A DNA stretch of 62,179 bases from Flavobacterium sp. (GCA_025351785.1 JANXVF010000039.1:1-62179), one strand, 5' to 3'; shown: positions 27,992 through 38,520, counted from the stretch's first letter. A program made the numbers and translations. The notes: a model not told the origin generated them from the sequence alone.

Positions 27992-28597
27992 TTATTTGTT
28001 GTACAATTCTACTATTAACTGTTCTTTAATGTTCTCTGTGATCTGAAGTCTTGCTGGAACTGTAACGAAAGTACCTTCTTTTATATCATTATTCCAAGTA
28101 ATCCATTCATATACATGACTAGAATTTGAAAGAGAGCGTTCGATTGATTCTAAAGATTTAGATTTTTCACGAACTGCAACTTTATCTCCAGGTTTTAAAT
28201 GGTATGAAGGTATATTTACTAATTCACCATTAACAGTGACATGACGATGAGAAACTATTTGTCTTGCCGCTCTTCTTGTAGAAGCAATACCCATTCGGAA
28301 AACGACGTTGTCTAATCTAGCTTCACAAAGTTGTAATAAAATTTCACCAGTTACACCTTTAGATGCAGCAGCTTTTTCAAACAAATTTCTAAATTGCTTT
28401 TCAAGAATTCCGTATGTATATTTTGCCTTTTGCTTTTCCATTAATTGAATAGCATATTCAGACTTTTTTCCTCTTTTTTTGGACATTCCATGTTGTCCAG
28501 GAGGGTAATTTCTTTTTTCGAAAGCTTTATCTTCTCCGAAAATTGCCTCGCCAAATTTACGAGCGATTTTAGTACTAGGACCAGTATATCTTGCCAT
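27992..28597 (-). CDS. rpsD: 30S ribosomal protein S4 (uS4)
   Basis: A 201-residue primary 16S rRNA binder that starts assembly of the small-subunit body. RNA-binding S4 domain: [34 protein letters not shown]. In E. coli S4 also represses its own operon. Here the gene is preceded by 103 bp holding a stem-loop (28613-28667) that could serve that purpose. Confidence 0.97.
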   Translation of the reverse strand: MARYTGPSTKIARKFGEAIFGEDKAFEKRNYPPGQHGMSKKRGKKSEYAIQLMEKQKAKYTYGILEKQFRNLFEKAAASKGVTGEILLQLCEARLDNVVFRMGIASTRRAARQIVSHRHVTVNGELVNIPSYHLKPGDKVAVREKSKSLESIERSLSNSSHVYEWITWNNDIKEGTFVTVPARLQITENIKEQLIVELYNK

Positions 28598-28612
28598 TAT
28601 AAAAATTTATTT

Positions 28613-28667
28613 AAGATAGAAATTATGAATTCAGGTCTAAATCCTTCGATAATTTATACTCTATCTT
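28613..28667 (-). promoter_or_regulatory. Candidate rpsD (S4) leader stem-loop
   Basis: In the rpsK-rpsD gap AAGATAG (28613-28619) pairs with CTATCTT (28661-28667) and AAATTAT (28620-28626) with ATAATTT (28649-28655), leaving a 5-nt bulge on one side. Inside, GAA/TTC and GG/CC can close an apical loop. A gap this long is exceptional in this tight operon. S4 is a known autoregulator in other bacteria; that it acts here is inference. Confidence 0.5.
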
Positions 28668-28700
28668 GATTATACTTAAATAATTAAACTATTTGTCTAA

Positions 28701-29084
28701 TTATACTCTACGTCTTTTAGGTGGACGACAACCATTATGAGGCATTGGGGTAACGTCTATAATTTCGGTTACTTCTATACCACTATTGTGTAAAGATCTT
28801 ATCGCAGATTCTCTTCCGTTACCAGGTCCTTTAACATAAACTTTTACCTTTTTCAAACCAGCTTCAAGCGCTACTTTACCACAATCTTCAGCAGCCATTT
28901 GTGCAGCATAAGGAGTATTTTTTTTAGAGCCTCTAAAACCCATTTTTCCAGCAGAAGACCATGAAATAACTTCACCTTTCTTATTTGTTAAAGAAATAAT
29001 GATATTATTAAAAGTTGCACTAATATGAGCTTCACCAGAAGATTCAATTATAACCTTACGTTTTTTTGCAGTTGCTTTAGCCAT
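28701..29084 (-). CDS. rpsK: 30S ribosomal protein S11 (uS11)
   Basis: A 127-residue platform protein contacting the mRNA exit region. Signature [46 protein letters not shown] is read in the C-terminal half. Full length. It is 8 bp after rpsM and 103 bp before rpsD. Confidence 0.97.
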   Translation of the reverse strand: MAKATAKKRKVIIESSGEAHISATFNNIIISLTNKKGEVISWSSAGKMGFRGSKKNTPYAAQMAAEDCGKVALEAGLKKVKVYVKGPGNGRESAIRSLHNSGIEVTEIIDVTPMPHNGCRPPKRRRV

Positions 29085-29092
29085 ATTACTTA

Positions 29093-29467
29093 CTATTTAG
29101 TTGCTTTTTTCTTATTAGCAACAGTTTTTCTTTTACCTTTTCTTGTTCTAGAATTATTTTTGGTTCTTTGACCTCTCAACGGCAAACCAGATCTATGACG
29201 AATGCCTCTATAACATCCAATGTCCATAAGACGTTTGATATTAAGTGAAGTCTCCGAACGAAGTTCACCTTCAATTTTGAAATAAGAAACAGCTTCACGT
29301 ATTCCACTGATTTCATCATCGTTCCAATCTTGAACTTTCTTATCTTGGCTAACCTGAGCTTTTTCTAAAATCTCAATAGCTCTACTTTTCCCTATACCAA
29401 ATATATAGGTAAGTGCTATAACACCTCTTTTGTTTTTGGGAATATCTACCCCTGCGATTCTTGCCAT
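29093..29467 (-). CDS. rpsM: 30S ribosomal protein S13 (uS13)
   Basis: A 124-residue head protein contacting the P-site tRNA and forming subunit bridges. [25 protein letters not shown] and the basic C-terminus [21 protein letters not shown] are diagnostic. Only 2 bp separate it from rpmJ. Confidence 0.97.
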   Translation of the reverse strand: MARIAGVDIPKNKRGVIALTYIFGIGKSRAIEILEKAQVSQDKKVQDWNDDEISGIREAVSYFKIEGELRSETSLNIKRLMDIGCYRGIRHRSGLPLRGQRTKNNSRTRKGKRKTVANKKKATK

Positions 29468-29469
29468 AA

Positions 29470-29586
29470 TTATCCTTGTCTTTGTTTAAATCTAGGATTT
29501 TTTTTGTTGATAACGTATAATCTTCCTTTTCTACGCACAATTTTACACTCTGCGCTTCTTTTTTTTACTGATGTTCTTACTTTCAT
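29470..29586 (-). CDS. rpmJ: 50S ribosomal protein L36 (bL36), zinc-free type
   Basis: A 38-residue gene read directly from the sequence: it begins [14 protein letters not shown] and ends NPRFKQRQG before TAA at 29470. Compared with the C-C-C-H zinc ribbon of E. coli L36, three of four ligands are replaced (S11, N27, F32/33 region) and only C14 remains, so it should not hold zinc. It lies between infA and rpsM, the expected position. Confidence 0.95.
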   Translation of the reverse strand: MKVRTSVKKRSAECKIVRRKGRLYVINKKNPRFKQRQG

Positions 29587-29597
29587 TTTAAATATCT

Positions 29598-29813
29598 TTA
29601 GTATCTGTAGGTAATTCTTGCTTTTGATAAATCATAGGGACTCATTTCAAGTTTAACCTTGTCACCAGGTAACAACTTTATATAATGCATTCGCATTTTA
29701 CCTGATATATGAGCAATGACTATATGTCCATTTTCTAATTCAACACGAAACATTGCATTTGATAATGCTTCTATTATTGATCCATCTTGTTCTATTGCTG
29801 ATTGTTTTGCCAT
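29598..29813 (-). CDS. infA: Translation initiation factor IF-1
   Basis: A 71-residue S1-like OB-fold protein that occupies the ribosomal A site during initiation. [30 protein letters not shown] and [25 protein letters not shown] are diagnostic. It follows secY by 6 bp; no map gene lies between them, unlike in Bacillus. Confidence 0.97.
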   Translation of the reverse strand: MAKQSAIEQDGSIIEALSNAMFRVELENGHIVIAHISGKMRMHYIKLLPGDKVKLEMSPYDLSKARITYRY

Positions 29814-29819
29814 AAAAAA

Positions 29820-31163
29820 TTAAGCTACTGCTCTACGATTTTTACCACTTTTCATTAAACCGTCATATTCTTTATTTAATAAGTATGAATTTATTTGTTG
29901 AATTGTATCGATTGCGACACCAACCATAATTATCAAAGAGGTTCCACCATAAAACATTGCCCAAGATTGTTGTACTCCCAAATTATGAACAATAGCAGGA
30001 AATATTGCTATCAGAGCTAAAAAAAAAGCTCCAGGAAACGTAACTAAAGACATAATTTTATCTAAATAATCTCCAGTTTCTATGCCAGGTTTAACACCAG
30101 GTATAAATCCACCGCTTCTTTTTAAGTCATCAGCCATTTTATTAGTTGGAACTGTAATAGCAGTATAAAAAAATGTGAAAATAATAATTAATGACGCAAA
30201 TACTAAATTATACCATAAACCAAAGATATTACTAAACGCACCAGCAATAGTTTGCGAAGCATCTGATTTTGATATACCTGCTAATGCAGCTGGTATAAAC
30301 ATAATAGCTTGTGCGAATATTATTGGCATAACCCCTGCTGCATTAAGTTTTAGTGGAATCCATTGTCTATTTCCACCAAATATATCTTGTTCAAAATCGC
30401 CAGCAGTAGTTCTCCTAGCATACTGAACAGGAATTTTTCTGATAGCCATAACTAGTAATATACAAGCAATTATAACTAGTAACCATAAAATAATTTCAAG
30501 TACTATAATCATTAGTCCTCCATTATTATTTGTTACTCGAGATTGAAACTCTTGAATTAAAGCTTGAGGCAATCTCGCTAAAATCCCAACCATTATAAGT
30601 AAAGAAATACCATTTCCAATACCTTTATCAGTAATTTTTTCACCTAACCACATTGCAAATATTGTACCCGTGGTTAAAATTAATACTGATGAGAATAAAA
30701 ATGAAAAAGAATCAAAACCTAACAAAAAAGCACTTTGAGGAACTGTTCTGTACAAGTTATAAATATATCCAGGACCTTGTAATAAGGTTATACCAATAGT
30801 TAGCCAACGTGTAATCTGATTTAACTTCTTTCTACCGCTTTCACCATCTTTTTGTAATTTTTGAAGATAAGGAATAGCAATACCCATTAATTGAACTACG
30901 ATTGAAGCTGAAATGTAGGGCATAATACCTAAAGCGAAAACAGAAGCCTTAGAAAATGCACCTCCTGTAAACATATCAAGAATCGAACCAATACCTTTAT
31001 TAGTTTGACCGGCTAATCCACCTAATTGAGTAGCGTCAATCCCAGGAAGTGTAACATGAGCTCCAAATCTGTAGACTAATAGTAAACCTAAAGTAAAAAG
31101 AATTCTGTTTTTTAATTCTTCTATTTTCCAAACATTTCTTAACGTGTCAATAAAATTCTTCAT
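29820..31163 (-). CDS. secY: Protein translocase subunit SecY
   Basis: A 447-residue inner-membrane pore of the Sec channel with ten predicted transmembrane helices. VYRFGAHVTLPGIDATQL, GIMPYISASIVVQL, GIGNGISLLIM and the cytoplasmic loop IPVQYARR are family signatures. It exports signal-peptide proteins such as the T9SS cargo and glycoside hydrolases in this window. It is the penultimate spc-operon gene before infA and rpmJ. Confidence 0.97.
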   Translation of the reverse strand: MKNFIDTLRNVWKIEELKNRILFTLGLLLVYRFGAHVTLPGIDATQLGGLAGQTNKGIGSILDMFTGGAFSKASVFALGIMPYISASIVVQLMGIAIPYLQKLQKDGESGRKKLNQITRWLTIGITLLQGPGYIYNLYRTVPQSAFLLGFDSFSFLFSSVLILTTGTIFAMWLGEKITDKGIGNGISLLIMVGILARLPQALIQEFQSRVTNNNGGLMIIVLEIILWLLVIIACILLVMAIRKIPVQYARRTTAGDFEQDIFGGNRQWIPLKLNAAGVMPIIFAQAIMFIPAALAGISKSDASQTIAGAFSNIFGLWYNLVFASLIIIFTFFYTAITVPTNKMADDLKRSGGFIPGVKPGIETGDYLDKIMSLVTFPGAFFLALIAIFPAIVHNLGVQQSWAMFYGGTSLIIMVGVAIDTIQQINSYLLNKEYDGLMKSGKNRRAVA

Positions 31164-31173
31164 ATTTAGTATA

Positions 31174-31626
31174 TTACAATATAACTACTTCGCCTCCAGC
31201 AGCTTCAATTGCAGCTTTTGCAGTAGCAGTAAATTTGTGAGCAGATACTTTAAGTTTAGATTTTAAATTACCTCTACCTAAAATTTTTACTAATTCAGAT
31301 TTAGTAGCTAAACGATTTGCTATTATTACAGAAAAATCAATAGTATCAGTTACAACTCCGCTATCAACTAAAAACTGTAGCTTATCAAGGTTTATTCCCT
31401 GATGCTCAATTCTATTAACATTTGTAAAACCAAATTTAGGCACACGTCTTTGCAATGGCATTTGACCACCTTCAAAACCAATCTTTTTAGAATAACCCGA
31501 ACGAGATTTGGCTCCTTTGTGACCTCTTGCAGAGGTACCACCTTTTCCAGAACCTTCACCTCTACCCAATCTTTTATTTTGATTGTGTGTAGAACCCTCT
31601 GCAGGTTGTAAGTTACTTAAATTCAT
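31174..31626 (-). CDS. rplO: 50S ribosomal protein L15 (uL15)
   Basis: A 150-residue protein. The glycine/basic-rich N-terminus (NKRLGRGEGSGKGGTSARGHKGAKSRSGYS) threads into 23S rRNA. FEGGQMPLQRRVPKFGF and VSAHKFTATAKAAIEAAGG complete the match. It lies between rpmD and secY. Confidence 0.97.
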   Translation of the reverse strand: MNLSNLQPAEGSTHNQNKRLGRGEGSGKGGTSARGHKGAKSRSGYSKKIGFEGGQMPLQRRVPKFGFTNVNRIEHQGINLDKLQFLVDSGVVTDTIDFSVIIANRLATKSELVKILGRGNLKSKLKVSAHKFTATAKAAIEAAGGEVVIL

Positions 31627-31637
31627 AACTATATATA

Positions 31638-31820
31638 TTATTTAACTTCCACAACGGAAACTAAGTGTTTAACTTTATTTATCATTCCTAAGATAGTCGA
31701 ATTTGAATCATGTTCAACAACTTGATTCATTTTGCGAAGACCTAAAGCCTCTAAGCCTCTTTTCTGTGTCAATGGGCAATTAATTTTGCTTCTAACTTGT
31801 TTTACTAATAATTTAGCCAT
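31638..31820 (-). CDS. rpmD: 50S ribosomal protein L30 (uL30)
   Basis: A 60-residue bacterial-type L30. KQVRSKINCPLTQKRGLEALGLRKMNQVVEH is diagnostic. Normal length; 11 bp from each neighbour. Confidence 0.96.
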   Translation of the reverse strand: MAKLLVKQVRSKINCPLTQKRGLEALGLRKMNQVVEHDSNSTILGMINKVKHLVSVVEVK

Positions 31821-31831
31821 AATTTCCTTAA

Positions 31832-32353
31832 TTAACCTTTAAAAACTTTTTCTAGGGAAACACCTCTTTGCTTTGCAACAGTGTAGGCACTTCTCATTTG
31901 TAATAAAGCATCGAATGTTGCTTTTACAACGTTGTGTGGATTAGATGATCCTTGAGATTTTGACAATACATCATGAATACCAACAGATTCTAGTACCGAA
32001 CGAACAGCACCACCTGCAATAACACCAGTTCCATGAGAAGCGGGCATTAAAAAAACACGTGCACCACCAAATTTACCTTTTTGCTCGTGAGGAACAGACT
32101 GACCGCTAAGAGGTATTCTTACTAAATTTTTCTTAGCATCTTCAACAGCTTTTGCAATAGCTTCAGAAACGTCTTTCGATTTCCCTAGACCATGACCTAC
32201 TACACCACTCTCATCACCAACAACAACAATAGCGGAAAAACCAAAAGCTCTACCACCCTTTGTTACCTTGGTAACACGATTTACACTTACCAAACGATCT
32301 TTCAATTCAAGACCAGAAGGTTTAACTAATTCTACATTTTTGTAATTAGACAT
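31832..32353 (-). CDS. rpsE: 30S ribosomal protein S5 (uS5)
   Basis: A 173-residue protein that supports decoding accuracy with S4. An N-terminal dsRNA-binding-like domain ([30 protein letters not shown]) is followed by the [19 protein letters not shown] loop. Full length. Confidence 0.97.
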   Translation of the reverse strand: MSNYKNVELVKPSGLELKDRLVSVNRVTKVTKGGRAFGFSAIVVVGDESGVVGHGLGKSKDVSEAIAKAVEDAKKNLVRIPLSGQSVPHEQKGKFGGARVFLMPASHGTGVIAGGAVRSVLESVGIHDVLSKSQGSSNPHNVVKATFDALLQMRSAYTVAKQRGVSLEKVFKG

Positions 32354-32359
32354 ATATTA

Positions 32360-32713
32360 TTAGAATTTAAGCCCAGCTGCTCTTGCACCCTCTGCTAATG
32401 ATTTAATACGACCATGATATAAATATCCACCTCTGTCAAAAGTTACAGTATCTATACCAATTTTTAATGCTTTTTCTGCAACAATTTTTCCAACCGAAAC
32501 AGAAACTTCAACATTATTACCTTTATTTGCAACATCTTTGTCACGCGATGAAGTTGCTATCAAAGTAACACCATTCACATCGTCAATAAGCTGTGCATAT
32601 ATCTCTTTATTACTTCTGAATACAGAAAGTCTAGGTCTTGAAGCAGTTCCGCTAACAATTTTTCTAATTCTATATTGTATTCTTTGTCTTCTTTTAGATT
32701 TTGTTAATGACAT
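32360..32713 (-). CDS. rplR: 50S ribosomal protein L18 (uL18)
   Basis: A 117-residue 5S rRNA-binding protein. [26 protein letters not shown], then [25 protein letters not shown] at the C-terminus. Typical length. Confidence 0.97.
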   Translation of the reverse strand: MSLTKSKRRQRIQYRIRKIVSGTASRPRLSVFRSNKEIYAQLIDDVNGVTLIATSSRDKDVANKGNNVEVSVSVGKIVAEKALKIGIDTVTFDRGGYLYHGRIKSLAEGARAAGLKF

Positions 32714-32724
32714 AACTTTATAAT

Positions 32725-33267
32725 TTAAGCTGATTTACCTGCTTTTCTTCTTAATACTTCACCTACAAATTTAACACCTTTACCTTTATAAGGCTCTGGC
32801 TTGCGGAAACCTCTAATTTTTGCAGCAATTTGACCAAGTAATTGTTTGTCAAATGATGTAAGTTTAACAATAGGATTTTTTCCTTTTTCTGAAATAGTTT
32901 CAAGAGTTACCTCTTTTGCAACTTCGAGAACAATATTGTGAGAAAAACCCAAAGCTAAATCTAATTTTTGACCTTGGTTTGATGCTCTATAACCTACACC
33001 TACCAACTCTAACTCTTTGCTAAATCCTGACGAAACACCTATAATCATATTATTGATTAAAGACCTATACAAACCATGTTTTGCTCTATGGTCTTTATGA
33101 TCAGTATGTCTTTCGACAATTACTTGACCCTCTTCAACTTTAATAGCGATTTCCGAAAACTCTTGTGTTAGTTGACCTAGTTTTCCTTTAACAGAGACTA
33201 AACCTTCTGTAACTTCTACAGTAACACCATCTGGAACTACTATAGGATTTTTACCTATTCTTGACAT
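32725..33267 (-). CDS. rplF: 50S ribosomal protein L6 (uL6)
   Basis: A 180-residue protein near the sarcin-ricin loop. It starts [15 protein letters not shown] at 33267; a TTG 48 bp upstream would overlap rpsH and is rejected. Two similar alpha/beta domains end in [15 protein letters not shown]. Confidence 0.97.
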   Translation of the reverse strand: MSRIGKNPIVVPDGVTVEVTEGLVSVKGKLGQLTQEFSEIAIKVEEGQVIVERHTDHKDHRAKHGLYRSLINNMIIGVSSGFSKELELVGVGYRASNQGQKLDLALGFSHNIVLEVAKEVTLETISEKGKNPIVKLTSFDKQLLGQIAAKIRGFRKPEPYKGKGVKFVGEVLRRKAGKSA

Positions 33268-33280
33268 CTTTATTTTATTA

Positions 33281-33679
33281 TTAGTATACGTAACAGATAA
33301 CTTCTCCCCCAACATTCAAATGCTTAGCTTGCTTTCCTGTCATCAAACCTTTTGAAGTTGAAACTATAGCAATACCTAGACCATTTAGAATTCTTGGAAC
33401 TTTTGTAGCACCAGCATATTTTCGCAAACCTGGTTTACTAATCCTCTGAATATCTTTTATAACAGACTCTTTAGTATCTTTATCATACTTAAGAGCAATC
33501 TTTATTGAACCTTGAACTGAATCATCTTCAAATTTGTAACTCAAAATATAACCTTGATCAAATAAAATTTTAGTTATTTCTTTTTTAAGATTTGAAGCAG
33601 GGATAGCAACAACTTTGTGATTTGCGCTAACTGCGTTTCTTATTCTTGTAAGAAAATCTGCAATTGGGTCTGTATACAT
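33281..33679 (-). CDS. rpsH: 30S ribosomal protein S8 (uS8)
   Basis: A 132-residue central-domain assembly protein; in E. coli it represses the spc operon. [22 protein letters not shown] and the C-terminal [31 protein letters not shown] are diagnostic. A 106-bp gap with a good promoter precedes it. Confidence 0.97.
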   Translation of the reverse strand: MYTDPIADFLTRIRNAVSANHKVVAIPASNLKKEITKILFDQGYILSYKFEDDSVQGSIKIALKYDKDTKESVIKDIQRISKPGLRKYAGATKVPRILNGLGIAIVSTSKGLMTGKQAKHLNVGGEVICYVY

Positions 33680-33761
33680 TTATATAAAATTGTGATTATG
33701 GTTTTCAAAAAGATATCAATCAATAGAACCTTTAATCAGTTAAACTTTGTTTTTAGGTTTG

Positions 33762-33792
33762 CAAAAGTAATACTTTTTTTTGGAATTACCAA
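33762..33792 (-). promoter_or_regulatory. Internal promoter before rpsH
   Basis: On the minus strand TTG (33792-33790, in the end of rpsN), 20 bp, then TACTTTTG (33769-33762) fit the Bacteroidota consensus. The rpsN-rpsH gap is unusually long, leaving room for a 5' UTR of about 75 nt. It could give extra transcription of the spc-alpha half. Confidence 0.65.
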
Positions 33793-34055
33793 GAAGCTTT
33801 TTTAACACCTGGAATTAATCCTTGATTTGCCATTTCACGAAAAGTTACACGTGAAAGCCCAAACTGACGCATATAACCACGAGGTCTACCAGTTAATTTA
33901 CAGCGATTATGTAATCTTACAGGTGATGCATTTTTTGGAAGTTTTTGTAAACCAATATAATCAGCAGCATCTAATAACGCTTTTCTTTTATCAGCATATT
34001 TAGCAACAGTTTTTTCTCTTTTAACCTCACGGGCTTTCATCGATTCTTTAGCCAT
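33786..34055 (-). CDS. rpsN: 30S ribosomal protein S14 (uS14), zinc-independent long form
   Basis: An 89-residue protein of the long form without CxxC pairs; only one Cys ([20 protein letters not shown]) is present. [22 protein letters not shown] is the N-terminal region. It lies between rplE and rpsH. Confidence 0.97.
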   Translation of the reverse strand: MAKESMKAREVKREKTVAKYADKRKALLDAADYIGLQKLPKNASPVRLHNRCKLTGRPRGYMRQFGLSRVTFREMANQGLIPGVKKASW

Positions 34056-34058
34056 TTC

Positions 34059-34610
34059 TTAATTTTTTTTAAAAGGTAAACCTAATTCAGTTAACAATGA
34101 CTTCGCCTCTTTATCTGTAGTTGCTGAAGTTACAAATGTAATATCCATACCAGATATTTTATTAACTTTGTCTATATCAATTTCTGGAAAAATAATTTGC
34201 TCTAAAACACCAAGATTATAATTACCTCTACCGTCGAAACCTGTAGCTTTTATTCCGCTAAAATCCCTAACACGAGGCAAAGATGATGTTATTAATCTAT
34301 CTAAAAATTCATACATCTTTTCGCCACGTAAAGTAACTTTAGCACCAATAGGCATTCCTTTTCTCAATTTAAAAGATGCAACATCTTTTTTTGAAATTGT
34401 TGAAATCGCCTTTTGACCTGTAATTTTTGTTAATTCATCAACAGCGTAATCAACTAATTTTTTATCGGAAACAGCAGCTCCAACTCCACGGCTAATAACT
34501 ATTTTATTAAGCTTTGGAACTTGCATTACATTCTTGTATCCAAATTCTTCTTTAAGAGCGGGTATTACCCTTATTTTATACTCCTCTTTAAGTCTAGGTA
34601 TATATGCCAT
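34059..34610 (-). CDS. rplE: 50S ribosomal protein L5 (uL5)
   Basis: A 183-residue 5S rRNA-binding protein of the central protuberance. [36 protein letters not shown] and [21 protein letters not shown] are diagnostic. Typical length. Confidence 0.97.
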   Translation of the reverse strand: MAYIPRLKEEYKIRVIPALKEEFGYKNVMQVPKLNKIVISRGVGAAVSDKKLVDYAVDELTKITGQKAISTISKKDVASFKLRKGMPIGAKVTLRGEKMYEFLDRLITSSLPRVRDFSGIKATGFDGRGNYNLGVLEQIIFPEIDIDKVNKISGMDITFVTSATTDKEAKSLLTELGLPFKKN

Positions 34611-34612
34611 AA

Positions 34613-34930
34613 CTATAATACTTGATTAGATTTTTTTGAAAATCTTACTTTTTTATCACCCTCAACTCTTGTTCCTGTTTTTGTAATTTCTTTAGATTTA
34701 ACATCTAATAAAGACAAATTAGAAATATGAATTGGAGCTTCTTTTTTCACAATGCCGCCTTGCGGGCTTTTCGCACTAGGTTTAGTATGTTTAGAAACCA
34801 TATTGACACCCTCAACAATTGCTTTGTTATTTTCACGAATAACACGTGTAACTTTACCTTCAATACCTTTATGGTCTCCAGCTATAACTTTCACAATGTC
34901 TCCTGTTTTAATTTTAAATTTTGTCATCAT
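34613..34930 (-). CDS. rplX: 50S ribosomal protein L24 (uL24)
   Basis: A 105-residue assembly initiator with a KOW motif ([20 protein letters not shown]) and [14 protein letters not shown]. Two adjacent ATG codons (34930, 34927) both fit as starts. Confidence 0.97.
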   Translation of the reverse strand: MMTKFKIKTGDIVKVIAGDHKGIEGKVTRVIRENNKAIVEGVNMVSKHTKPSAKSPQGGIVKKEAPIHISNLSLLDVKSKEITKTGTRVEGDKKVRFSKKSNQVL

Positions 34931-34937
34931 CTTATAT

Positions 34938-35306
34938 TTAAAGCACTTCAGGTGCTAATGATACAATTTTCATGAATTGTTTTTCACGAAGTTCTCTTGC
35001 TACAGGACCAAAGACACGAGTTCCTCTCATTTCACCTGCAGCATTTAATAATACACAAGCATTATCATCAAACCTAATATAAGAACCATCGGCTCTTCTT
35101 ACCTCTTTTTTAGTACGCACAACAACTGCCGTTGAAACAGTCCCTTTTTTTACATTACCATTAGGTGCAGCATCTTTAATTGAAACTACAATTTTGTCTC
35201 CAACAGATGCGTAACGCCTTTTTGTTCCTCCTAATACTCGGATGGTTAAAACTTCTTTTGCTCCTGTATTATCTGCGACTTTAAGTCTTGATTCTTGCTG
35301 TACCAT
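34938..35306 (-). CDS. rplN: 50S ribosomal protein L14 (uL14)
   Basis: A 122-residue protein at the subunit interface. [23 protein letters not shown] and [29 protein letters not shown] are diagnostic. Full length. Confidence 0.97.
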   Translation of the reverse strand: MVQQESRLKVADNTGAKEVLTIRVLGGTKRRYASVGDKIVVSIKDAAPNGNVKKGTVSTAVVVRTKKEVRRADGSYIRFDDNACVLLNAAGEMRGTRVFGPVARELREKQFMKIVSLAPEVL

Positions 35307-35308
35307 AA

Positions 35309-35572
35309 TTATTTAGCTCTTTCTAGAATTTCAACTAATCTCCAACATTTAAGTTTACTCAAAGGTCTTGTTTCCATAATCTTAACGGTATCTCCAATGT
35401 TACAATCATTAGTTTCGTCGTGAGCAACATATTTTTTTGTTTTTAACACGAACTTGCCATACATTGGGTGTTTTACTCTTCTTGTTTCTGAAACAACAAT
35501 AGATTTCTCCATTTTATTGCTAGTAACAATCCCAATTCTTTCTTTTCTTAAATTTCTTTTTTCTTCCATCAT
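35309..35572 (-). CDS. rpsQ: 30S ribosomal protein S17 (uS17)
   Basis: An 87-residue OB-fold 16S rRNA binder. [19 protein letters not shown] and [21 protein letters not shown] are diagnostic. Start ATG at 35572, or the adjacent ATG at 35569. Confidence 0.97.
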   Translation of the reverse strand: MMEEKRNLRKERIGIVTSNKMEKSIVVSETRRVKHPMYGKFVLKTKKYVAHDETNDCNIGDTVKIMETRPLSKLKCWRLVEILERAK

Positions 35573-35580
35573 AAAGCAGA

Positions 35581-35766
35581 TTAATCTCTAGTGCCTAACT
35601 CAGTTAACATTCTTGCAACCGATCTTCTTAATATTCTTATTTGAAGGGGATTCTGAATTGGAGAAATAGCGTGAGCTGTTTTTAAATCAGTATAAGTTTT
35701 TTTTAACTGATTAAGTTGAACTTTTAAATCAGCTGTTGAAAGTTTTAATATCTCTAATTGTTTCAT
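35581..35766 (-). CDS. rpmC: 50S ribosomal protein L29 (uL29)
   Basis: A 61-residue two-helix protein near the peptide exit. [48 protein letters not shown] matches the family. Gaps of 8 and 11 bp to its neighbours. Confidence 0.96.
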   Translation of the reverse strand: MKQLEILKLSTADLKVQLNQLKKTYTDLKTAHAISPIQNPLQIRILRRSVARMLTELGTRD

Positions 35767-35777
35767 AATATATATAA

Positions 35778-36203
35778 TTATGCTTCGAAATCTCTAGCAA
35801 TTACAAATTTAGTTTTTACAGGTAATTTTTGGGCAGCTAGACGTAACGCCTCTTTAGCAACTGATAATGGAACTCCTCCCACTTCAAACATAATTCTTCC
35901 TGGTTTAACTACTGCGGCCCAGTATTCAACTGCTCCTTTACCTTTCCCCATACGAACTTCTAATGGTTTTTTAGTAATAGGTTTATCAGGGAAAATCTTT
36001 ATCCATAATTGACCTTCTCTTTTCATAAAACGAGTAGCAGCTATACGTGCAGCCTCAATTTGTCGAGAAGTTAAAAACATTCCATCCTCATGAACAGACT
36101 TTATACCAAACATTCCGTTTGAAAGCTCATGTCCTCTTTGAGAATTACCTTTCATTTTACCTTTTTGTATCTTTCTATACTTTGTTCTTTTAGGCTGTAA
36201 CAT
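35778..36203 (-). CDS. rplP: 50S ribosomal protein L16 (uL16)
   Basis: A 141-residue protein needed for A-site tRNA placement. [43 protein letters not shown] and [18 protein letters not shown] are diagnostic. Confidence 0.97.
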   Translation of the reverse strand: MLQPKRTKYRKIQKGKMKGNSQRGHELSNGMFGIKSVHEDGMFLTSRQIEAARIAATRFMKREGQLWIKIFPDKPITKKPLEVRMGKGKGAVEYWAAVVKPGRIMFEVGGVPLSVAKEALRLAAQKLPVKTKFVIARDFEA

Positions 36204-36223
36204 TTTTTTTTAATTTAAATAAA

Positions 36224-36988
36224 TTACTTTCTTTTACGAGCATCAGGTTTACCTCCTTTATTAAAGGGTTTACGATCACCTCTCGGAGAATCAATACCTT
36301 TTGAACCATTACCACCTGTAGCTTGTTTTTTATCCATACCAGTAAGTGGCGAAAGATCTCTTTTCCCGTAAACTTCACCTTTCATAATCCAAACTTTAAT
36401 CCCCATTCTACCATATGTAGTATGAGCTTCAGCAAGGGCATAATCAATATCGGCTCTGAAAGTTGATAGAGGTATTCTACCTTCTTTGAAACCTTCTGAA
36501 CGAGCCATCTCAGCTCCATTCAAACGACCAGAAATTAAAAATTTTATTCCTTCAGCATTCATACGCATTGCTGCGGCAATAGCCATTTTTATAGCTCTTC
36601 TGTAGGAAATACGATTTTCAATTTGACGAGCAACACTAACCGCAACTAGGTAAGCATCCAATTCAGGTCTTTTAATTTCAAAAATGTTAATTTGAACCTC
36701 TTTATCAGTAACTTTTTTTAGTTCTTCTTTCAACTTGTCTACCTCTTGTCCGCCTTTCCCGATAATAATACCAGGTCTTGCAGTAGTGATAGTAACGGTT
36801 ACAAGTTTTAAAGTTCTTTCAATAATTACTTTTGATACACTAGCTTTTGATAAACGAGCATGGATATACTTTCTGATTTTATAATCCTCAGCAATTTTAT
36901 CGCCGTAGTCATTACCACCATACCAGTTTGAATCCCATCCTTTGATGATTCCAAGTCTATTTCCGATTGGATTTGTCTTTTGTCCCAT
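36224..36988 (-). CDS. rpsC: 30S ribosomal protein S3 (uS3)
   Basis: A 254-residue mRNA-entry protein with helicase role. The KH domain has [16 protein letters not shown]. The C-terminal domain has [38 protein letters not shown], followed by a ~30-residue Gly/Lys-rich tail often longer in Bacteroidota. Confidence 0.97.
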   Translation of the reverse strand: MGQKTNPIGNRLGIIKGWDSNWYGGNDYGDKIAEDYKIRKYIHARLSKASVSKVIIERTLKLVTVTITTARPGIIIGKGGQEVDKLKEELKKVTDKEVQINIFEIKRPELDAYLVAVSVARQIENRISYRRAIKMAIAAAMRMNAEGIKFLISGRLNGAEMARSEGFKEGRIPLSTFRADIDYALAEAHTTYGRMGIKVWIMKGEVYGKRDLSPLTGMDKKQATGGNGSKGIDSPRGDRKPFNKGGKPDARKRK

Positions 36989-36990
36989 CT

Positions 36991-37404
36991 TTATAAATTG
37001 CTTTGTGTGTTATCATTTGCTCCTAACACGATAGTAACGTGGTTTGAACGTTTTCTAATTCTGTGAGCTCTTCCTTGCGGAGCTGGACGAAGTCTTTTCA
37101 ACATCATTCCACCATCGACTCTAATTTCTTTTATAAACAACCCAGCTTGTTCAATATCACTATCAACATTTTTTTGTTTCCAGTTATCTATAGCTGATTT
37201 TACTAAAGTTTCTAGTTTTCTAGAAGCTTCTTTTGAACTGAATCTTAAAATATTTAAAGCTCTTTCAACCTTTTGACCTCTTACCAAATCTGCTACTAAG
37301 CGCATTTTTCTAGGTGAAGTAGGGCAGTTATTTAATTTCGCGAAAGCTATAGACTTATTGGCCTCTTTTCTCGCATCTGCTGTTTCTCGTTTACGAACTC
37401 CCAT
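36991..37404 (-). CDS. rplV: 50S ribosomal protein L22 (uL22)
   Basis: A 137-residue exit-tunnel protein; its beta-hairpin ([26 protein letters not shown]) is intact. [22 protein letters not shown] is the family N-terminal motif. 2 bp before rpsC. Confidence 0.97.
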   Translation of the reverse strand: MGVRKRETADARKEANKSIAFAKLNNCPTSPRKMRLVADLVRGQKVERALNILRFSSKEASRKLETLVKSAIDNWKQKNVDSDIEQAGLFIKEIRVDGGMMLKRLRPAPQGRAHRIRKRSNHVTIVLGANDNTQSNL

Positions 37405-37410
37405 TGCTTC

Positions 37411-37689
37411 TTATTTTTTACCTTTATTTTTTGCTCCAGCGTGACCTCTAAAAGACCTAGTTGGCGAAAATTCTCCTAACTTGTGACCTACCATATTCTC
37501 AGTTACGTAAACTGGAACAAACTGACGACCATTGTGTACTGCGATTGTTTGACCAACAAAATCTGGAGTAATCATAGATGCTCTAGACCATGTCTTAACA
37601 ACAGCTTTATTACCTTTCTCAATATTTTCCTGAACTTTCTTATCTAATTTATAGTGTACAAAAGGACCTTTTTTTAATGAACGTGCCAT
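37411..37689 (-). CDS. rpsS: 30S ribosomal protein S19 (uS19)
   Basis: A 92-residue head protein. [18 protein letters not shown] and [18 protein letters not shown] are diagnostic. Gaps of 6 bp on either side. Confidence 0.97.
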   Translation of the reverse strand: MARSLKKGPFVHYKLDKKVQENIEKGNKAVVKTWSRASMITPDFVGQTIAVHNGRQFVPVYVTENMVGHKLGEFSPTRSFRGHAGAKNKGKK

Positions 37690-37695
37690 ATCTTA

Positions 37696-38520
37696 TTATT
37701 TCTTTCTTCGTTCAACAATATATTTATTACTCGGATTAACTTTAGAACGAGTTCTATAACCTTTAGCAGGAAGACCTTTTCTAGAACGTGGATGACCTCC
37801 AGATGAACGACCTTCACCACCACCCATTGGGTGATCGACAGGGTTCATAGCTACTGGTCTTGTTCTTGGTCTTCTGCCTAACCATCTTGTTCTACCTGCT
37901 TTTCCGGACACGATTAATTGATGATCCGAATTTGAAACTGCACCAATCGTTGCAGAACATGTTAACAAAATTAATCTTGTTTCACCTGATGGCATTTTGA
38001 TTGTGGCATATTTTCCGTCTCTTGCCATTAATTGAGCAAAAGTTCCAGCACTTCTCGCAATAGTTGCGCCTTGACCAGGTCGTAATTCGATACATGAAAT
38101 TACAGTACCAAGAGGAATCTTACTCAAAGGAAGTGTATTTCCAATTTCTGGTGAAGAATCCTCACCTGAAATTACTGTCTGACCAACTTGTAAACCATTC
38201 TGAGCAATAATATATGTTTTCGCTCCATCGGCATAAAATAGTAACGCTATAAAAGCAGTTCTATTTGGATCATATTCGATAGATTTTACTACAGCAGGAA
38301 TACCTGATTTAATTCTTTTAAAATCTACAATACGATACTTCTGTTTGTGACCACCGCCTGTATAACGCATGGTCATTTTTCCTTGACTATTTCTACCTCC
38401 AGAGTTATTTTTCGGAGCAATTAATGAACGCTCCGGCTTATCAGTTGTTATAGCGTCAAAACTATTAACAACTCTAAATCGCTGACCTGGGGTAATAGGT
38501 TTTAATTTTCTTACTGACAT
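37696..38520 (-). CDS. rplB: 50S ribosomal protein L2 (uL2)
   Basis: A 274-residue protein near the peptidyl transferase centre. [38 protein letters not shown] with the conserved functional histidine, and a basic C-terminus are seen. Full length. Confidence 0.97.
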   Translation of the reverse strand: MSVRKLKPITPGQRFRVVNSFDAITTDKPERSLIAPKNNSGGRNSQGKMTMRYTGGGHKQKYRIVDFKRIKSGIPAVVKSIEYDPNRTAFIALLFYADGAKTYIIAQNGLQVGQTVISGEDSSPEIGNTLPLSKIPLGTVISCIELRPGQGATIARSAGTFAQLMARDGKYATIKMPSGETRLILLTCSATIGAVSNSDHQLIVSGKAGRTRWLGRRPRTRPVAMNPVDHPMGGGEGRSSGGHPRSRKGLPAKGYRTRSKVNPSNKYIVERRKK

